In this document: piece after piece, positions 27,072 through 35,408 of the stretch | Layout: each line of letters opens with the position of its first letter | Position numbering within the stretch: the stretch's first letter is position 1 | Source of the DNA: Actinoplanes derwentensis | GTDB lineage: Bacteria; Actinomycetota; Actinomycetes; Mycobacteriales; Micromonosporaceae | Direction of reading: 5' to 3' | NCBI RefSeq assembly: GCF_900104725.1 | Contig: NZ_LT629758.1 | Coordinates: 9,076,001 to 9,140,000, forward strand | Length of the DNA: 64,000 nt | The notes under the pieces: generated by a model | What the model was told of the DNA's origin: nothing | Seen by the model: only the letters and a program-made list of their open reading frames with translations | Databases searched by the model: none | Program-made: the position numbers and the translations under genes

Positions 27072-28142
27072 GTGGAGCGGAACAGGTCGGACCGGGCGCT
27101 GGGCGGCATGCTCGCCGTGGTGGCTGTGGCCGGTACCGTCGCGGCCGGCCGTTCAGCGGTTCCCGTCGATATCACCGGATGCGTGCTCGTGGCGGTCGCA
27201 GCGCTCGCTCTCACGGTTCGGCGCAGCCGGCCGCTGGTTTCGCTGGTTGTGGCAGCGCTTTGTACCGGTGTGTACCTCGCTGTCGGCTACCCTTACGGTC
27301 CGGTCGTCGTCGTGTTCATGATCGCTGTCTACAGTGCGGCCCGGCATGCCAAGCCTCGCGACGCAGTCCTGGTCGCGTCTGCCGCGCTGATGCTTCTCCT
27401 GGTCCACTTGCTTGTCTCGGACCGGGACCTGGGCTGGCTGGGCGTGGTCCCGGTCGCCGCCTGGGTGGTCGTTCCGGGCGCGCTCGGCCACGGTTTGCGC
27501 CTGCGGGAACAATCCGCCCGTCAGGCGCGTGCCGAAGCGCTCGCCGGTGAACGGCTCCGGATCGCGCAGGAGGTCCACGACGTCGTCGGGCACGGCCTCG
27601 CCGCCATCAAGATGCAGGCCGACATCGCGTTGCACATGCTGCACCGCCGGCCCGGCCAAGCTGAGGTGGCACTGACCGCGATCAGTGAGACCAGCGAGCA
27701 GGCGCTCGCCGAGTTGCGGGCCGCCCTCGCCGCCGTGCGCGGCCACGACCTGGTCGCTGGTCTCGCGCGCCTGGACGATCTGCGCCGGCGGATGGCCGAG
27801 GCCGGTGTCGTGGTGCGCGTTCACGTCACCGGCGATCATGTGCCCGCCATGCCCGCGGCGGTCGATCTGGCCGGCTACCGCATCGTGCAGGAATCCCTCA
27901 CGAACGTGCTCCGGCACGGTCACTGCGAAAAGGCGGAGGTCCTTCTCCGGTACGCCGGAGACAGCCTGACGATCACCATCGCGAACCCGCTCGACGGCGA
28001 TGCGGGAACGTCGCCCGGGGTGGGCAGCGGAATCGCCGGCATGCGGGCTCGGGTGCAGGCGCTGGGCGGCGAGTTCATGGCCGGGCGTTACGAACGGCGG
28101 TTCGAGGTGCGAGCCCGGCTGCCGTTCGGCGGTGTCTCATGA
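27072..28142 (+). CDS. sensor histidine kinase (HisKA_3 type)
   Basis: Membrane sensor of a NarL-type two-component system. The N-terminal half has about four to five transmembrane helices (first near GGMLAVVAVAGTVAAG). The dimerisation domain carries the phospho-acceptor His in RIAQEVHDVVGHGLAAIK, and the ATPase domain has YRIVQESLTNVLRHG (N box) and a glycine-rich GSGIAGMRARV. The start is uncertain: GTG at 27072 gives a short cytoplasmic lead before the first helix; TTG at 27030 and GTG at 27039 are alternatives, and none has a good ribosome site. The stop overlaps the ATG of a mini-ORF that leads to the response regulator. Confidence 0.9.
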   Translation: MERNRSDRALGGMLAVVAVAGTVAAGRSAVPVDITGCVLVAVAALALTVRRSRPLVSLVVAALCTGVYLAVGYPYGPVVVVFMIAVYSAARHAKPRDAVLVASAALMLLLVHLLVSDRDLGWLGVVPVAAWVVVPGALGHGLRLREQSARQARAEALAGERLRIAQEVHDVVGHGLAAIKMQADIALHMLHRRPGQAEVALTAISETSEQALAELRAALAAVRGHDLVAGLARLDDLRRRMAEAGVVVRVHVTGDHVPAMPAAVDLAGYRIVQESLTNVLRHGHCEKAEVLLRYAGDSLTITIANPLDGDAGTSPGVGSGIAGMRARVQALGGEFMAGRYERRFEVRARLPFGGVS

Positions 28143-28186
28143 CCACCGTGCTGGTCAATTGGCCGCTTTCCGGTCGTGTCGGGTGA
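28139..28186 (+). CDS. 15-codon mini-ORF linking kinase and regulator
   Basis: Encodes MTTVLVNWPLSGRVG. Its ATG overlaps the kinase stop (ATGA) and its stop overlaps the GTG of the response regulator (GTGA). The first 18 bases closely match the first 18 bases of the regulator gene (ATGACCACCGTGCTGGTC versus GTGATCACCGTGTTGATC), so it looks like a short duplication of the regulator start. It could carry ribosomes from one gene to the next; whether the peptide matters is unknown. Confidence 0.45.
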   Translation: MTTVLVNWPLSGRVG

Positions 28187-28836
28187 TCACCGTGTTGATC
28201 GCTGATGATCAGGAGCTCATTCGGATCGGGCTTCGGACCCTTGTCGACGGTGAGGACGACCTGGACTGTGTCGGTGAGGCCGCCGATGGCCTCGCTGTGG
28301 TGGCCCTCGCCGCTCGGACTCGCCCGGACATCGTTCTGATGGACATTCGGATGCCCGGCATCGACGGCCTGGAAGCTACCAGGCGCATCACCGCCGACCT
28401 GGCCCTGGCCGCCACCCGGATCATCGTGCTCACCACCTTCGAACGCGACGAGTACATCTTCGACGCACTCCGTCACGGTGCCAGCGGCTTCCTGCTCAAG
28501 GACAGCAAACCGGCCGAACTGCTGCGCGCTCTCCGGACGGTCGCCGACGGTGGCGCCCTCATGTCGCCGTCGGTTACTCGCACGCTGGTCCGCGAATTCG
28601 TCACGTTGCGGCCCCACGTCCGGGTGCCGCATCCGCAACTGTCCACCCTCACCGATCGGGAACGCGAGACCGTGGTGCTCGCGGCGAACGGCCTGTCCAA
28701 CGATGAGATCGGCGATCGGCTGCGGATCAGTTCCGCTACCGCCCGGACGCACATCAGCCGCGCGATGCTCAAGCTCGGCGCCCGGGACCGGGCGCAACTC
28801 GTCGTGTTCGTCTACCGGTCCGGCCTGATGGACTAA
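28183..28836 (+). CDS. NarL/FixJ-family response regulator
   Basis: A 217-residue DNA-binding regulator, partner of the upstream kinase. The receiver domain has the acidic pair in VLIADDQELIRIG, the phospho-acceptor Asp in DIVLMDIRMPGIDG, Thr in VLTTFERDEY and the Lys in GFLLKDSKP. The C-terminal LuxR-type helix-turn-helix is LTDRERETVVLAANGLSNDE followed by SSATARTHISRAMLKL. GTG at 28183 is the start that gives a normal receiver N-terminus; it overlaps the stop of the preceding mini-ORF. Confidence 0.95.
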   Translation: MITVLIADDQELIRIGLRTLVDGEDDLDCVGEAADGLAVVALAARTRPDIVLMDIRMPGIDGLEATRRITADLALAATRIIVLTTFERDEYIFDALRHGASGFLLKDSKPAELLRALRTVADGGALMSPSVTRTLVREFVTLRPHVRVPHPQLSTLTDRERETVVLAANGLSNDEIGDRLRISSATARTHISRAMLKLGARDRAQLVVFVYRSGLMD

Positions 28837-28875
28837 CCGCGCGCCTGATCAGAGCCTTCAACACGACCAGATCGA

Positions 28876-28971
28876 TCATCCGGCCGAGCAGCGGTCCGGT
28901 CATCCGGCCGGGCGGTGGTTCGATCATCCGCCTGGGCAGTGGTTCGGTCATCCGGCCGGGCAGTGGTTCGG
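28876..28971. repeat. 24-bp tandem repeat, four units
   Basis: Four contiguous 24-base units, consensus TCATCCGGCCGGGCAGTGGT plus TCGG, at 28876, 28900, 28924 and 28948. Read leftwards the array encodes octapeptides of the type RMTEPLPG/RMIEPPPG without a stop. No spacers, so not CRISPR. Placed between the response regulator and a convergent membrane-protein gene. Confidence 0.92.
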
Positions 28972-29027
28972 AGTTCAGGTCGGCCCGGCGCGGCAGGCGG
29001 CTGAACTCGACGCGGTCCGGGCTCAGC

Positions 29028-29414
29028 TCACGGCTGCTTTCGGCGGGCGGCGATCATGGCAACGACTCCGGTGCCGGCTGCGAACACCAGCCCGGCCGTC
29101 ATCACCGCGTTCCCGGTGACCGTCCCGGCATCGTCCGACCGGAAGTTGGGGATCAGCAGGCCGGCCGCCCAGCCGCCGACCACGATCCACAGCGAGATCA
29201 GCACCGAGAAGACCGGTGCCCACCAGCGGCTGGCAAACGCCATCACGAGGACGGCACAGACCGCGATGAAGCCGATGCCCGGCGGAAATCCGGGGAATCC
29301 GGACGGGTCGGCGATCCATTGGATGATCAGACCGGCCACACCGGTGGCCAGGCCGGACAGAGACAGCTTCGTACTGTTCGGCAGCAGCGAGAAACGCATC
29401 CCGACAGCGATCAT
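29028..29414 (-). CDS. small integral membrane protein
   Basis: A 128-residue protein with about four predicted helices (for example FIAVCAVLVMAFASRWWAP, VFSVLISLWIVVGGWAAGLL and AVMTAGLVFAAGTGVVAMIA) and a short basic tail. No family recognised. ATG at 29414 overlaps the stop of the gene upstream (ATGA), so the two are coupled and probably work together. Confidence 0.75.
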   Translation of the reverse strand: MIAVGMRFSLLPNSTKLSLSGLATGVAGLIIQWIADPSGFPGFPPGIGFIAVCAVLVMAFASRWWAPVFSVLISLWIVVGGWAAGLLIPNFRSDDAGTVTGNAVMTAGLVFAAGTGVVAMIAARRKQP

Positions 29415-29827
29415 CACCAGTCTCCCCGCACCGGTTGCGGCCGTCGCCGCGTCGTTTGCCGTCGGACGGCGGCCGTCCCGCAGACGATCGCCGCCCCGAA
29501 ACTGAGCATCTGCAGCCAGCCGCCGGCGAACCCGGCACCGACCGGTCCGGTGAGCCGACTTCTGAACGCCGCGTCGGCAAACCCTCCGACCAGGAACAAC
29601 ACGGACATCGCCACCGCCACCAGCGGTACGAAACGCCACCGCACTGCCGCCAGCAGAACCGCGACACCGAGGTAGATCAGCGGCCCCGGCCCGTCATGAC
29701 CCGCCAACAGGCCGCGTGACTCGACGATCTCCGGTCCCGCGTCGCCGACCGCCGCCAGGACCAGGGCGCCGCAGGTCGCGACGACCCAGGTCCGCTGGCC
29801 CGTTGAGTTCGTGCACTCATCCGTCAT
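29414..29827 (-). CDS. small integral membrane protein
   Basis: A 137-residue protein with about four hydrophobic segments (WVVATCGALVLAAVGDAG, GPLIYLGVAVLLAAVRW, FVPLVAVAMSVLFLVGGFAD and LQMLSFGAAIVCGTAAV). No family recognised. It forms a coupled pair with the 128-residue membrane protein; similar length and helix layout suggest the pair arose by duplication or forms a heteromer, which is inference. Confidence 0.75.
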   Translation of the reverse strand: MTDECTNSTGQRTWVVATCGALVLAAVGDAGPEIVESRGLLAGHDGPGPLIYLGVAVLLAAVRWRFVPLVAVAMSVLFLVGGFADAAFRSRLTGPVGAGFAGGWLQMLSFGAAIVCGTAAVRRQTTRRRPQPVRGDW

Positions 29828-30130
29828 GGCCCGATCATCGGCGGCGAGGCCGCTTCGGACGTCCGCTCAGAAGCGGCCGGGAGGCTACGCGAATCCGCGT
29901 AGCCTCCCGGCCGGAACGTCGTCGCCGCATCGCCACCGGAACGTTGCCGCCGGAGCCGGACCCGGAGCCGGAGCCGGACCCGGGTCCGGCTCGGGGAGCG
30001 GCAGCGATGTGGGGTTTGGGTGGGTGGGGCCGTTCGGCGTCTTGGGCATGCATGAGCCGGCGGCCAGGGACGATCGGGAGGTATGCCCGCCTTGTCCGCG
30101 GACCGGGCGGGACGGTGGACGGGCGTACCA
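29828..30130. other. intergenic region with strong hairpin and GAGCCG repeats
   Basis: No gene seen. Contains the 18-bp-arm hairpin at 29874-29913 and a short array built on GGAGCCGGACCC (about 29956-29996). Confidence 0.7.
29874..29913 (-). terminator. strong hairpin downstream of HAD hydrolase gene
   Basis: Perfect 18-bp arms (CGGCCGGGAGGCTACGCG and its complement) around AATC. It lies 218 bases past the HAD gene stop and 47 bases before the membrane-protein start, insulating the two leftward units. Confidence 0.75.
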
Positions 30131-30841
30131 TCAAAGAAGTTCTTGAAGTCCGTGTCCGTCGGTGACCACCTGGTCCGGTTCGGGCTGGTCGCCGCCGGTG
30201 TCGTCGCGGCTGGACGGCATCAGGATCGCGGTGCCGATGTCGGCGCGGCGGGCGCAGGCGATGTCGCGCCGGCGGCTGTCGCCGACGAACCAGCAGGCCG
30301 CGGGGGCGATGCCGAGGGCGTCGGTGGCGTTCCAGATCATCTGTGGGTTGGGTTTTCGGACGCCCGCCTCGTCGCTGTAGATCTGCACGGCGAAGAGGTG
30401 GCCCACCCCGGCCTGGGTCAGGTAGTCGCGGTGGGCGGCGCCGCACAGGGTGTTGCTGACCACGGCCAGGGGGATGCCGCGTTCGGTCGCGGTGGTGAGG
30501 AACTCGGCGATGCCGGGGCGCAGCGTCCAGCCGGAACGCCACGCCCAGTCGTAGCTGAGTTTGGTGACGGAGCCGCGGACCCGGGCTTGGGCGAGGCGCG
30601 GCCAGTCGGCGATCACGAAGCGGTTCCACACTTCGAGGTGGGACAGTTCGTCGGGGTGGTCCTCGTCACGCCAGCGGGCGTATGCCGCCGCGCCGTCGGC
30701 CAGCGAACGCTGGATCTGGCCGGGGGTGAGGGCACCGTCGGTCAGGTTGTAGAGGCGCAGCACGAGTTCGGACGGGTCGGCACGGAACGGGGCGTCGGCC
30801 AGGACCCCGCCGAAGTCGAGAAGCACGGCGGACGGGGTCAT
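30131..30841 (-). CDS. HAD-superfamily hydrolase
   Basis: A 236-residue phosphatase-like HAD protein. Motif I is VLLDFGGVLAD (nucleophile Asp, but the second acidic residue is replaced by Gly), motif II is VVSNT, motif III Lys is in GVRKPNPQM and motif IV is FVGDSRRRDI. A helical cap lies between residues 20 and 110. The DxG variant of motif I weakens a standard phosphatase call. ATG at 30841 overlaps the ppgK stop (ATGA), so it is translated with polyphosphate glucokinase; a sugar-phosphate substrate is plausible but unproven. Confidence 0.85.
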   Translation of the reverse strand: MTPSAVLLDFGGVLADAPFRADPSELVLRLYNLTDGALTPGQIQRSLADGAAAYARWRDEDHPDELSHLEVWNRFVIADWPRLAQARVRGSVTKLSYDWAWRSGWTLRPGIAEFLTTATERGIPLAVVSNTLCGAAHRDYLTQAGVGHLFAVQIYSDEAGVRKPNPQMIWNATDALGIAPAACWFVGDSRRRDIACARRADIGTAILMPSSRDDTGGDQPEPDQVVTDGHGLQELL

Positions 30842-31611
30842 CGGGTCTCCTGCCCCAGGGTCCAGGCGCGCACACCGCCGACGATGCCTGCGGTGTTCGG
30901 GACCACGACCACGTCGTCGCCCATCCGGGCCAGCTGGGTGGGGGTGATCAGGCGGGAGTTGCCGCCGCCCAGGTAGACCCGGTCCCACAGGAAGACCGGG
31001 CGCAGGCCGTCGACCACGTTGCGGACCCGGCGGGACCAGAGCGCGTCGCCGAGGCGGCGGCGTTCGTGTTCGCCGATGTACGTGTCGTAGGACATGCCCC
31101 ACCGGATCGGGGCCTGCGACATCTCCAGGTGCGGGGCGAGTTCGCCGCCGTCGAAGAGGGCGCAGCCGAGCCCGGTGCCGAGGGTCAGGACCAGCTCGCA
31201 GCCGGTGCCGGCGACCACTCCGGCGCCGTGCACCTCCGCGTCGTTGAGCACCAGCGTCGGCAGCCCGAACGCCTCGGCCAGCGCGGTCCGCGCGTCGAAG
31301 CCGTGCCACGCGTCGACCAGCTCGGGGTCGATCTTGGTGCGCGGACCGGAACGGGTCACGTAGTGCGGGGTCGCCACCACCACACCGTGCCGGATCATGC
31401 CGGGCATGCCGACGGTGACCCGGTCCGCGTTCGGTAGCTGCTCGCCGAGCATGACCAGTGTCTTCACGAACAGGTCAGGTGGCAGGGGATAAGGGGTGGG
31501 GACCCGGATCGGCTGGGCCCGCATGGTCCCGGCCTCGTCGAGGACGGAACCTTTGATCCCGCCACCACCGCAGTCGATTGTCAGGGTGAATGCCACCCGG
31601 CCAGTGTGCAT
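30838..31611 (-). CDS. ppgK: ROK-family polyphosphate glucokinase-like protein
   Basis: Phosphorylates glucose using polyphosphate (and usually ATP). The 257-residue protein has the phosphate loop TIDCGGGGIKGSVLDEAG, LVLNDAEVHGAG (substrate-binding Asn-Asp region), LTLGTGLGCALFDGG (phosphate 2 motif) and GGGNSRLI near the end, in the order seen in PpgK. GGAGG lies 9 bases before the ATG. Forms a leftward string with bioF, bioD and the HAD hydrolase. Confidence 0.85.
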   Translation of the reverse strand: MHTGRVAFTLTIDCGGGGIKGSVLDEAGTMRAQPIRVPTPYPLPPDLFVKTLVMLGEQLPNADRVTVGMPGMIRHGVVVATPHYVTRSGPRTKIDPELVDAWHGFDARTALAEAFGLPTLVLNDAEVHGAGVVAGTGCELVLTLGTGLGCALFDGGELAPHLEMSQAPIRWGMSYDTYIGEHERRRLGDALWSRRVRNVVDGLRPVFLWDRVYLGGGNSRLITPTQLARMGDDVVVVPNTAGIVGGVRAWTLGQETR

Positions 31612-31653
31612 GGCTGACCACCTCCCCCGACTGTGATTGTGCCCGGTGCCGGT

Positions 31654-32934
31654 CTATCCCGCCTCTTCCGCCCAGACCCGCCAGCTGTCCAGGACACCGT
31701 GCAATGCCGGGGTCAGCCAGCCCGGCGCGGACCGGCGGAACACCCCCGGATCCATCGACCCGGCACCCGACGGCAACGCTCCGACCAGGTGCGGAACCAG
31801 TTCGCTCAGGTTCGCCCAGTGGACCAGCTCGGGTTCGGCCGGCCAGGCTCCGAGGATCACCCGGGCCGGTACGCCACGCCGGTCCAAGGCCTCCAGAGTG
31901 AGCGCGGTGTGATTCAGCGTACCCAGCCCGGCGCGCGTCACCACGATCATGTTGGCGCCCAGCGTGGTGGCCAGGTCGGCGAACGTCCACGCCTCGCCGG
32001 ACGGCCGCAGGCCCATCGGGACCAGCAGGCCGCCGGCGCCTTCGACCAGCACCAGATCATGTCGGCCGGCCTCGGCCCGGATCGCATCGACCACGTCGAA
32101 CAGGTCCAGCGCCGGCAGCCCGGCCACCTTGGCGGCGGCCAGCGGGGACAGCGGTTCCGGATATTCGGCCAGGGTGCGCACCGTCTCCGGCCCGGCCAGG
32201 CGGGTGACCACCTCGGCGTCGGTGGGCGCTCCGGTGTTGATGCCGGTCTGTCCGGGTTTGATCACTGCGACCCGAAGCCCGGCGTCCTGGGCGGCCGAGG
32301 CCATCGCGGCGGTGGCGATCGTCTTGCCGACCTCGGTGTCGGTGCCGGTGACCAACACGATCCCGTGCCATTCGCCGGGGTTCGCCGGGCCGCGCTTCTC
32401 CACGGCGGCGGAGCCCGGCGCGGGACCCGGCTCGGGGCCTGGCGCCGGGTCAGCGGCGGTCACAGGCTCCAGGTCGCGGTCTTCTTGCGGTTCGCGGTTC
32501 TCTTCCGGTTCGTCCGGGGCGGGGCTTTCCACCGGCGGCGGTACGGGTAACGGCTCGGTCGAGTGCCCGCCCCCGTGTGCCTGCAACGGGTCGGCCCCGG
32601 TCCGCCGGGGCGGTGCCGTGGCCACCGGCAGTCCGTGCCCACCACCGCTGCGGGCCGGCCGTGGGGGAGAGGGGAGTTCGGTCCGGGGTTCGGCGTGCGG
32701 CAGTTTCCGGGAACCCCGCTGCAGCGGCGGTTCGGTGTGCCGGAACGACGGTTCGGTGTGCCGGGCCGTGGAGACGGCGACCTGGCCGGACGGCAGGCCC
32801 GGCGGTGGGCCGAGGGGTTCGCCCGGTGAGGACGGTGAGGGATGCGAGGGATGTGTGGGCGGGGTGGGTGGTGGAACCACGGAGAGGTGGCGGCGGGGGG
32901 ACGCCTGCGGGGGATCGGCGGTCAAGGTGCGCAC
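31654..32934 (-). CDS. bioD: dethiobiotin synthase with long Pro-rich N-terminal extension
   Basis: Closes the ureido ring of dethiobiotin from diaminononanoate, CO2 and ATP. The BioD core starts near residue 190: P-loop GTDTEVGKT, KPGQTGINTG, VEGAGGLLVPMG and VVTRAGLGTLNHT are intact, and the core alone (GTG at 32403, 249 residues) has normal length. The frame stays open for another 177 codons to a GTG at 32934 overlapping the bioF end, giving a Pro/Glu/His-rich extension with RHTEP repeats and one TTA Leu codon. No ribosome site precedes 32403, so I favour the long form by coupling to bioF, but the start is not settled. Confidence 0.8.
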   Translation of the reverse strand: MRTLTADPPQASPRRHLSVVPPPTPPTHPSHPSPSSPGEPLGPPPGLPSGQVAVSTARHTEPSFRHTEPPLQRGSRKLPHAEPRTELPSPPRPARSGGGHGLPVATAPPRRTGADPLQAHGGGHSTEPLPVPPPVESPAPDEPEENREPQEDRDLEPVTAADPAPGPEPGPAPGSAAVEKRGPANPGEWHGIVLVTGTDTEVGKTIATAAMASAAQDAGLRVAVIKPGQTGINTGAPTDAEVVTRLAGPETVRTLAEYPEPLSPLAAAKVAGLPALDLFDVVDAIRAEAGRHDLVLVEGAGGLLVPMGLRPSGEAWTFADLATTLGANMIVVTRAGLGTLNHTALTLEALDRRGVPARVILGAWPAEPELVHWANLSELVPHLVGALPSGAGSMDPGVFRRSAPGWLTPALHGVLDSWRVWAEEAG

Positions 32935-34055
32935 TCCAGGATCACAGTCAGGGCTCGGGCGAAGTCCTGCTCCCCGACGCCCGCGTTGACGGTCAGCCGC
33001 AAGCGCGAACTGCCGTCCGGTGTCGAGGGGGGCCGGAAGCATCCGACCGCCACCCCATGGTCCCGGCAGTCGGCGGCCCAGGCCACGGCGGCCTCCGGTC
33101 CAGGAGCCGGCACCGACAGGACCCCGGCCGCCGGATCGCGGCCGGCGAACCCGGCTTCCCTCAGCCGCCCGGCGATGAGGGCGCCCCGGTGCAGGAGCAC
33201 GGCCCGCCGGTCGTCGGCGGCCCGGGCGACCTGCACGGCGGCGAGCACACCGGCGACGACGGCCGGGGGAGGAGCGGTGTCGTAGATGAAGGTGCGGCCG
33301 GTGTCGATCAGGTGCCGGGTGAACGCGGCCGGACCGGCCACCACACCGCCGGCCCCACCGAGCGACTTGGACAGTGTCGCGGTGACGATCACGTCGGGCG
33401 CGCCGGCCAGCCCGGCGGCGGCCACACCCCCGGCTCCGGCGGAGCCGAGCAGGCCGAGAGCGTGCGCGTCGTCGACGATCAGCAGCGCGCCCCGGGCCGA
33501 GGTGACCGCGTGCAGGGCGGCCAGCGGGGCGAGGTCGCCGTCGACGGAGAAGACCGACTCGGTGATCACGGCGGCCCGGCCGGGATGGGCGTCGAGCAGG
33601 GCGGCCACCGCGTCCGGGTCGTTGTGCGGGGCGACCCGGACCGGCAGACCGGAGATGCGGCAGCCGTCGATCAGGGAGGCATGGTTGTACGCGTCGGAGA
33701 CGACCAGGTCACAGACGCTCGCGACGGCGCGGACGACGGCGAGGTTGGCCAGGTAACCGGAGGAGAAGACCAGGGCCGACTCGGCGCCGGTCCAGTCGGC
33801 CAGGGCGGTCTCCAGTGCGGCGTGCGCGTCGGTCGATCCGCGGACCAGGCGCGATCCGGTGGCACCCAGCCCGTACGTCTCCAGCGCCTGCCGTGCCGCG
33901 GCGACCACCCGGGGGTGATCGGCGAGGCCGAGATAGTCGTTTCCGGCCAGGTCGACGACGCGGTCGGCACCGGATCGCGGCCGTAGCTGACGGGTCAGTC
34001 CCGCCTTGGCCCGCTCGTGGGCAAGACGGTCGAGCTCCTCCAGCCAGTCCCCCAC
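32922..34055 (-). CDS. bioF: 8-amino-7-oxononanoate synthase
   Basis: PLP enzyme condensing pimeloyl-thioester with alanine in biotin synthesis. The 377-residue protein has LAGNDYLGLADHP, GLGATGSRLVRG, SDAYNHASLIDGC, VDDAHALGLLG and the PLP Lys in VTATLSKSLGGAGG. GTG at 34055 follows AGGGGGAG by four bases and gives the usual VGDWLEELDRLAHER beginning; the open frame continues 12 codons further. Divergent from bioB, with an 83-base shared promoter region. Confidence 0.94.
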   Translation of the reverse strand: MGDWLEELDRLAHERAKAGLTRQLRPRSGADRVVDLAGNDYLGLADHPRVVAAARQALETYGLGATGSRLVRGSTDAHAALETALADWTGAESALVFSSGYLANLAVVRAVASVCDLVVSDAYNHASLIDGCRISGLPVRVAPHNDPDAVAALLDAHPGRAAVITESVFSVDGDLAPLAALHAVTSARGALLIVDDAHALGLLGSAGAGGVAAAGLAGAPDVIVTATLSKSLGGAGGVVAGPAAFTRHLIDTGRTFIYDTAPPPAVVAGVLAAVQVARAADDRRAVLLHRGALIAGRLREAGFAGRDPAAGVLSVPAPGPEAAVAWAADCRDHGVAVGCFRPPSTPDGSSRLRLTVNAGVGEQDFARALTVILECAP

Positions 34056-34138
34056 GACTCCCCCTGTGATCACGCGAACGGAAACTATCACCCAGCTCCG
34101 AAAGTCTGGTCAGGCCGGGAACTCTGTAGGGTACGGGC

Positions 34139-35134
34139 ATGCCAGAGATCCTCGACCGGGCCCGTGCCCGGGTGCTCGACGACGGAGCCGGCCTCGGTGA
34201 GGCGGACATCCTGGAGGTGCTGCGCCTGCCCGACGCGGACCTACCAGAGCTCCTGCAACTGGCGCACGACGTCCGGATGAAGTGGTGCGGCCCGGAGGTC
34301 GAGGTCGAGGGCATCGTCTCGCTGAAGACCGGTGGCTGTCCCGAGGACTGTCATTTCTGCTCCCAGTCGGGGCTTTTCGCCTCCCCGGTCCGGGCGGTCT
34401 GGCTCGATATTCCCTCCCTGGTGGAGGCCGCCCGGCAGACCGCGGCGACCGGCGCCAGCGAGTTCTGCATCGTCGCCGCCGTCCGCGGGCCGGACAAACG
34501 GCTGATGGAGCAGATGCGCGCCGGCGTGAAAGCGATCAAGGAAGCGGTCGACATCCAGGTCGCCGCCAGCCTCGGCATGCTCACCAAGGAGCAGGTCGAC
34601 GAGCTGGTCGACATGGGTGTGCACCGTTACAACCACAACCTGGAGACCTGCCGATCGTACTTCCCCAACGTGGTGACCACCCATTCGTGGGAGGAGCGCT
34701 GGGAGACGCTGACGATGGTCCGGGAGTCCGGCATGGAGGTCTGCTGCGGCGGCATCCTCGGCATGGGCGAGACGATCGAGCAGCGGGCCGAGTTCGCCGC
34801 GCAGCTCGCCGAACTGGACCCGCACGAGGTTCCGCTGAACTTCCTGTCGCCCCGTCCCGGCACCCCGTTCGGGGACCGTCCGGTGGTCGAGGGCCGGGAC
34901 GCCCTGCGCGCGATCGCCGCCTTCCGGCTGGCGATGCCGAGGACCATTCTCCGGTACGCGGGTGGGCGCGAGATCACCCTCGGCGACCTGGGCACGCGGG
35001 AGGGTCTGCTCGGTGGCATCAACGCGATGATCGTCGGCAACTACCTGACGACGCTGGGCCGCCCGGCGACCGCCGACCTGGAGCTGCTGAAAGACCTGAA
35101 GATGCCGGTCAAGTCCCTGTCGGCCACGTTCTGA
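34139..35134 (+). CDS. bioB: biotin synthase
   Basis: Radical-SAM enzyme inserting sulfur into dethiobiotin. The 331-residue protein has the cluster motif [14 protein letters not shown] (Cys at about 67, 71 and 74), [26 protein letters not shown] (YNHNLET signature), [10 protein letters not shown] and the C-terminal [10 protein letters not shown] with the Arg that binds the second cluster. Divergent from bioF and coupled to a small Cys-rich gene by TGATG. Confidence 0.97.
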   Translation: MPEILDRARARVLDDGAGLGEADILEVLRLPDADLPELLQLAHDVRMKWCGPEVEVEGIVSLKTGGCPEDCHFCSQSGLFASPVRAVWLDIPSLVEAARQTAATGASEFCIVAAVRGPDKRLMEQMRAGVKAIKEAVDIQVAASLGMLTKEQVDELVDMGVHRYNHNLETCRSYFPNVVTTHSWEERWETLTMVRESGMEVCCGGILGMGETIEQRAEFAAQLAELDPHEVPLNFLSPRPGTPFGDRPVVEGRDALRAIAAFRLAMPRTILRYAGGREITLGDLGTREGLLGGINAMIVGNYLTTLGRPATADLELLKDLKMPVKSLSATF

Positions 35135-35310
35135 TGTTCTGCGACCGCTGCGGGCTGCCGTCTGCGGAGGGTGACCACGCGGGGTGCGCCGCGGCCCGGG
35201 AGCTGGAGCCGCCGCGCTTCTGCCCGGACTGCCGCCGCCGGATGAAGGTGCAGGTCTACCCGACCGGCTGGGCCGCGACGTGCGTGGAACACGGCGAACG
35301 CCGGGGCTGA
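35134..35310 (+). CDS. bsaP: biotin synthase auxiliary protein, BsaP-like
   Basis: A 58-residue Cys-rich protein beginning [10 protein letters not shown], with CPDC at residues 30-33 and further Cys at 18 and 50. Its ATG shares a base with the bioB stop. Size, Cys pairs and position match the small protein reported downstream of bioB in mycobacteria, described as an iron-sulfur auxiliary of BioB. The assignment rests on context and Cys pattern; it is too short for a confident family call by eye. Confidence 0.8.
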   Translation: MFCDRCGLPSAEGDHAGCAAARELEPPRFCPDCRRRMKVQVYPTGWAATCVEHGERRG

Positions 35311-35352
35311 CCCCCTTGTAGCGTGCCGAGTTCGGGTGCGTTCTGCTCTTGA

Positions 35353-35393
35353 TGTGCCGAGTTCGGGTTCGAATCGAACCCGAACTCGGCACA
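35353..35393. terminator. 19-bp perfect palindrome between convergent genes
   Basis: TGTGCCGAGTTCGGGTTCG, loop AAT, then its exact complement. It sits between the ends of bsaP (rightward) and the ACT-GNAT gene (leftward), so a two-way terminator is likely. A broken copy of the left arm (GCGTGCCGAGTTCGGGTGCG) lies just upstream at 35321-35340 or so. Confidence 0.75.
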
Positions 35394-35408
35394 CCGAAAC
35401 GTTTGCCG

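Noticed and set aside
28876..28971. possible CRISPR array
   Set aside because: The 24-bp units are contiguous without spacers and there are no cas genes in the window.
35361..35380. GTTCGAATC resembling a tRNA T-loop
   Set aside because: It is the centre of a perfect palindrome and no acceptor, D or anticodon arms fit around it.
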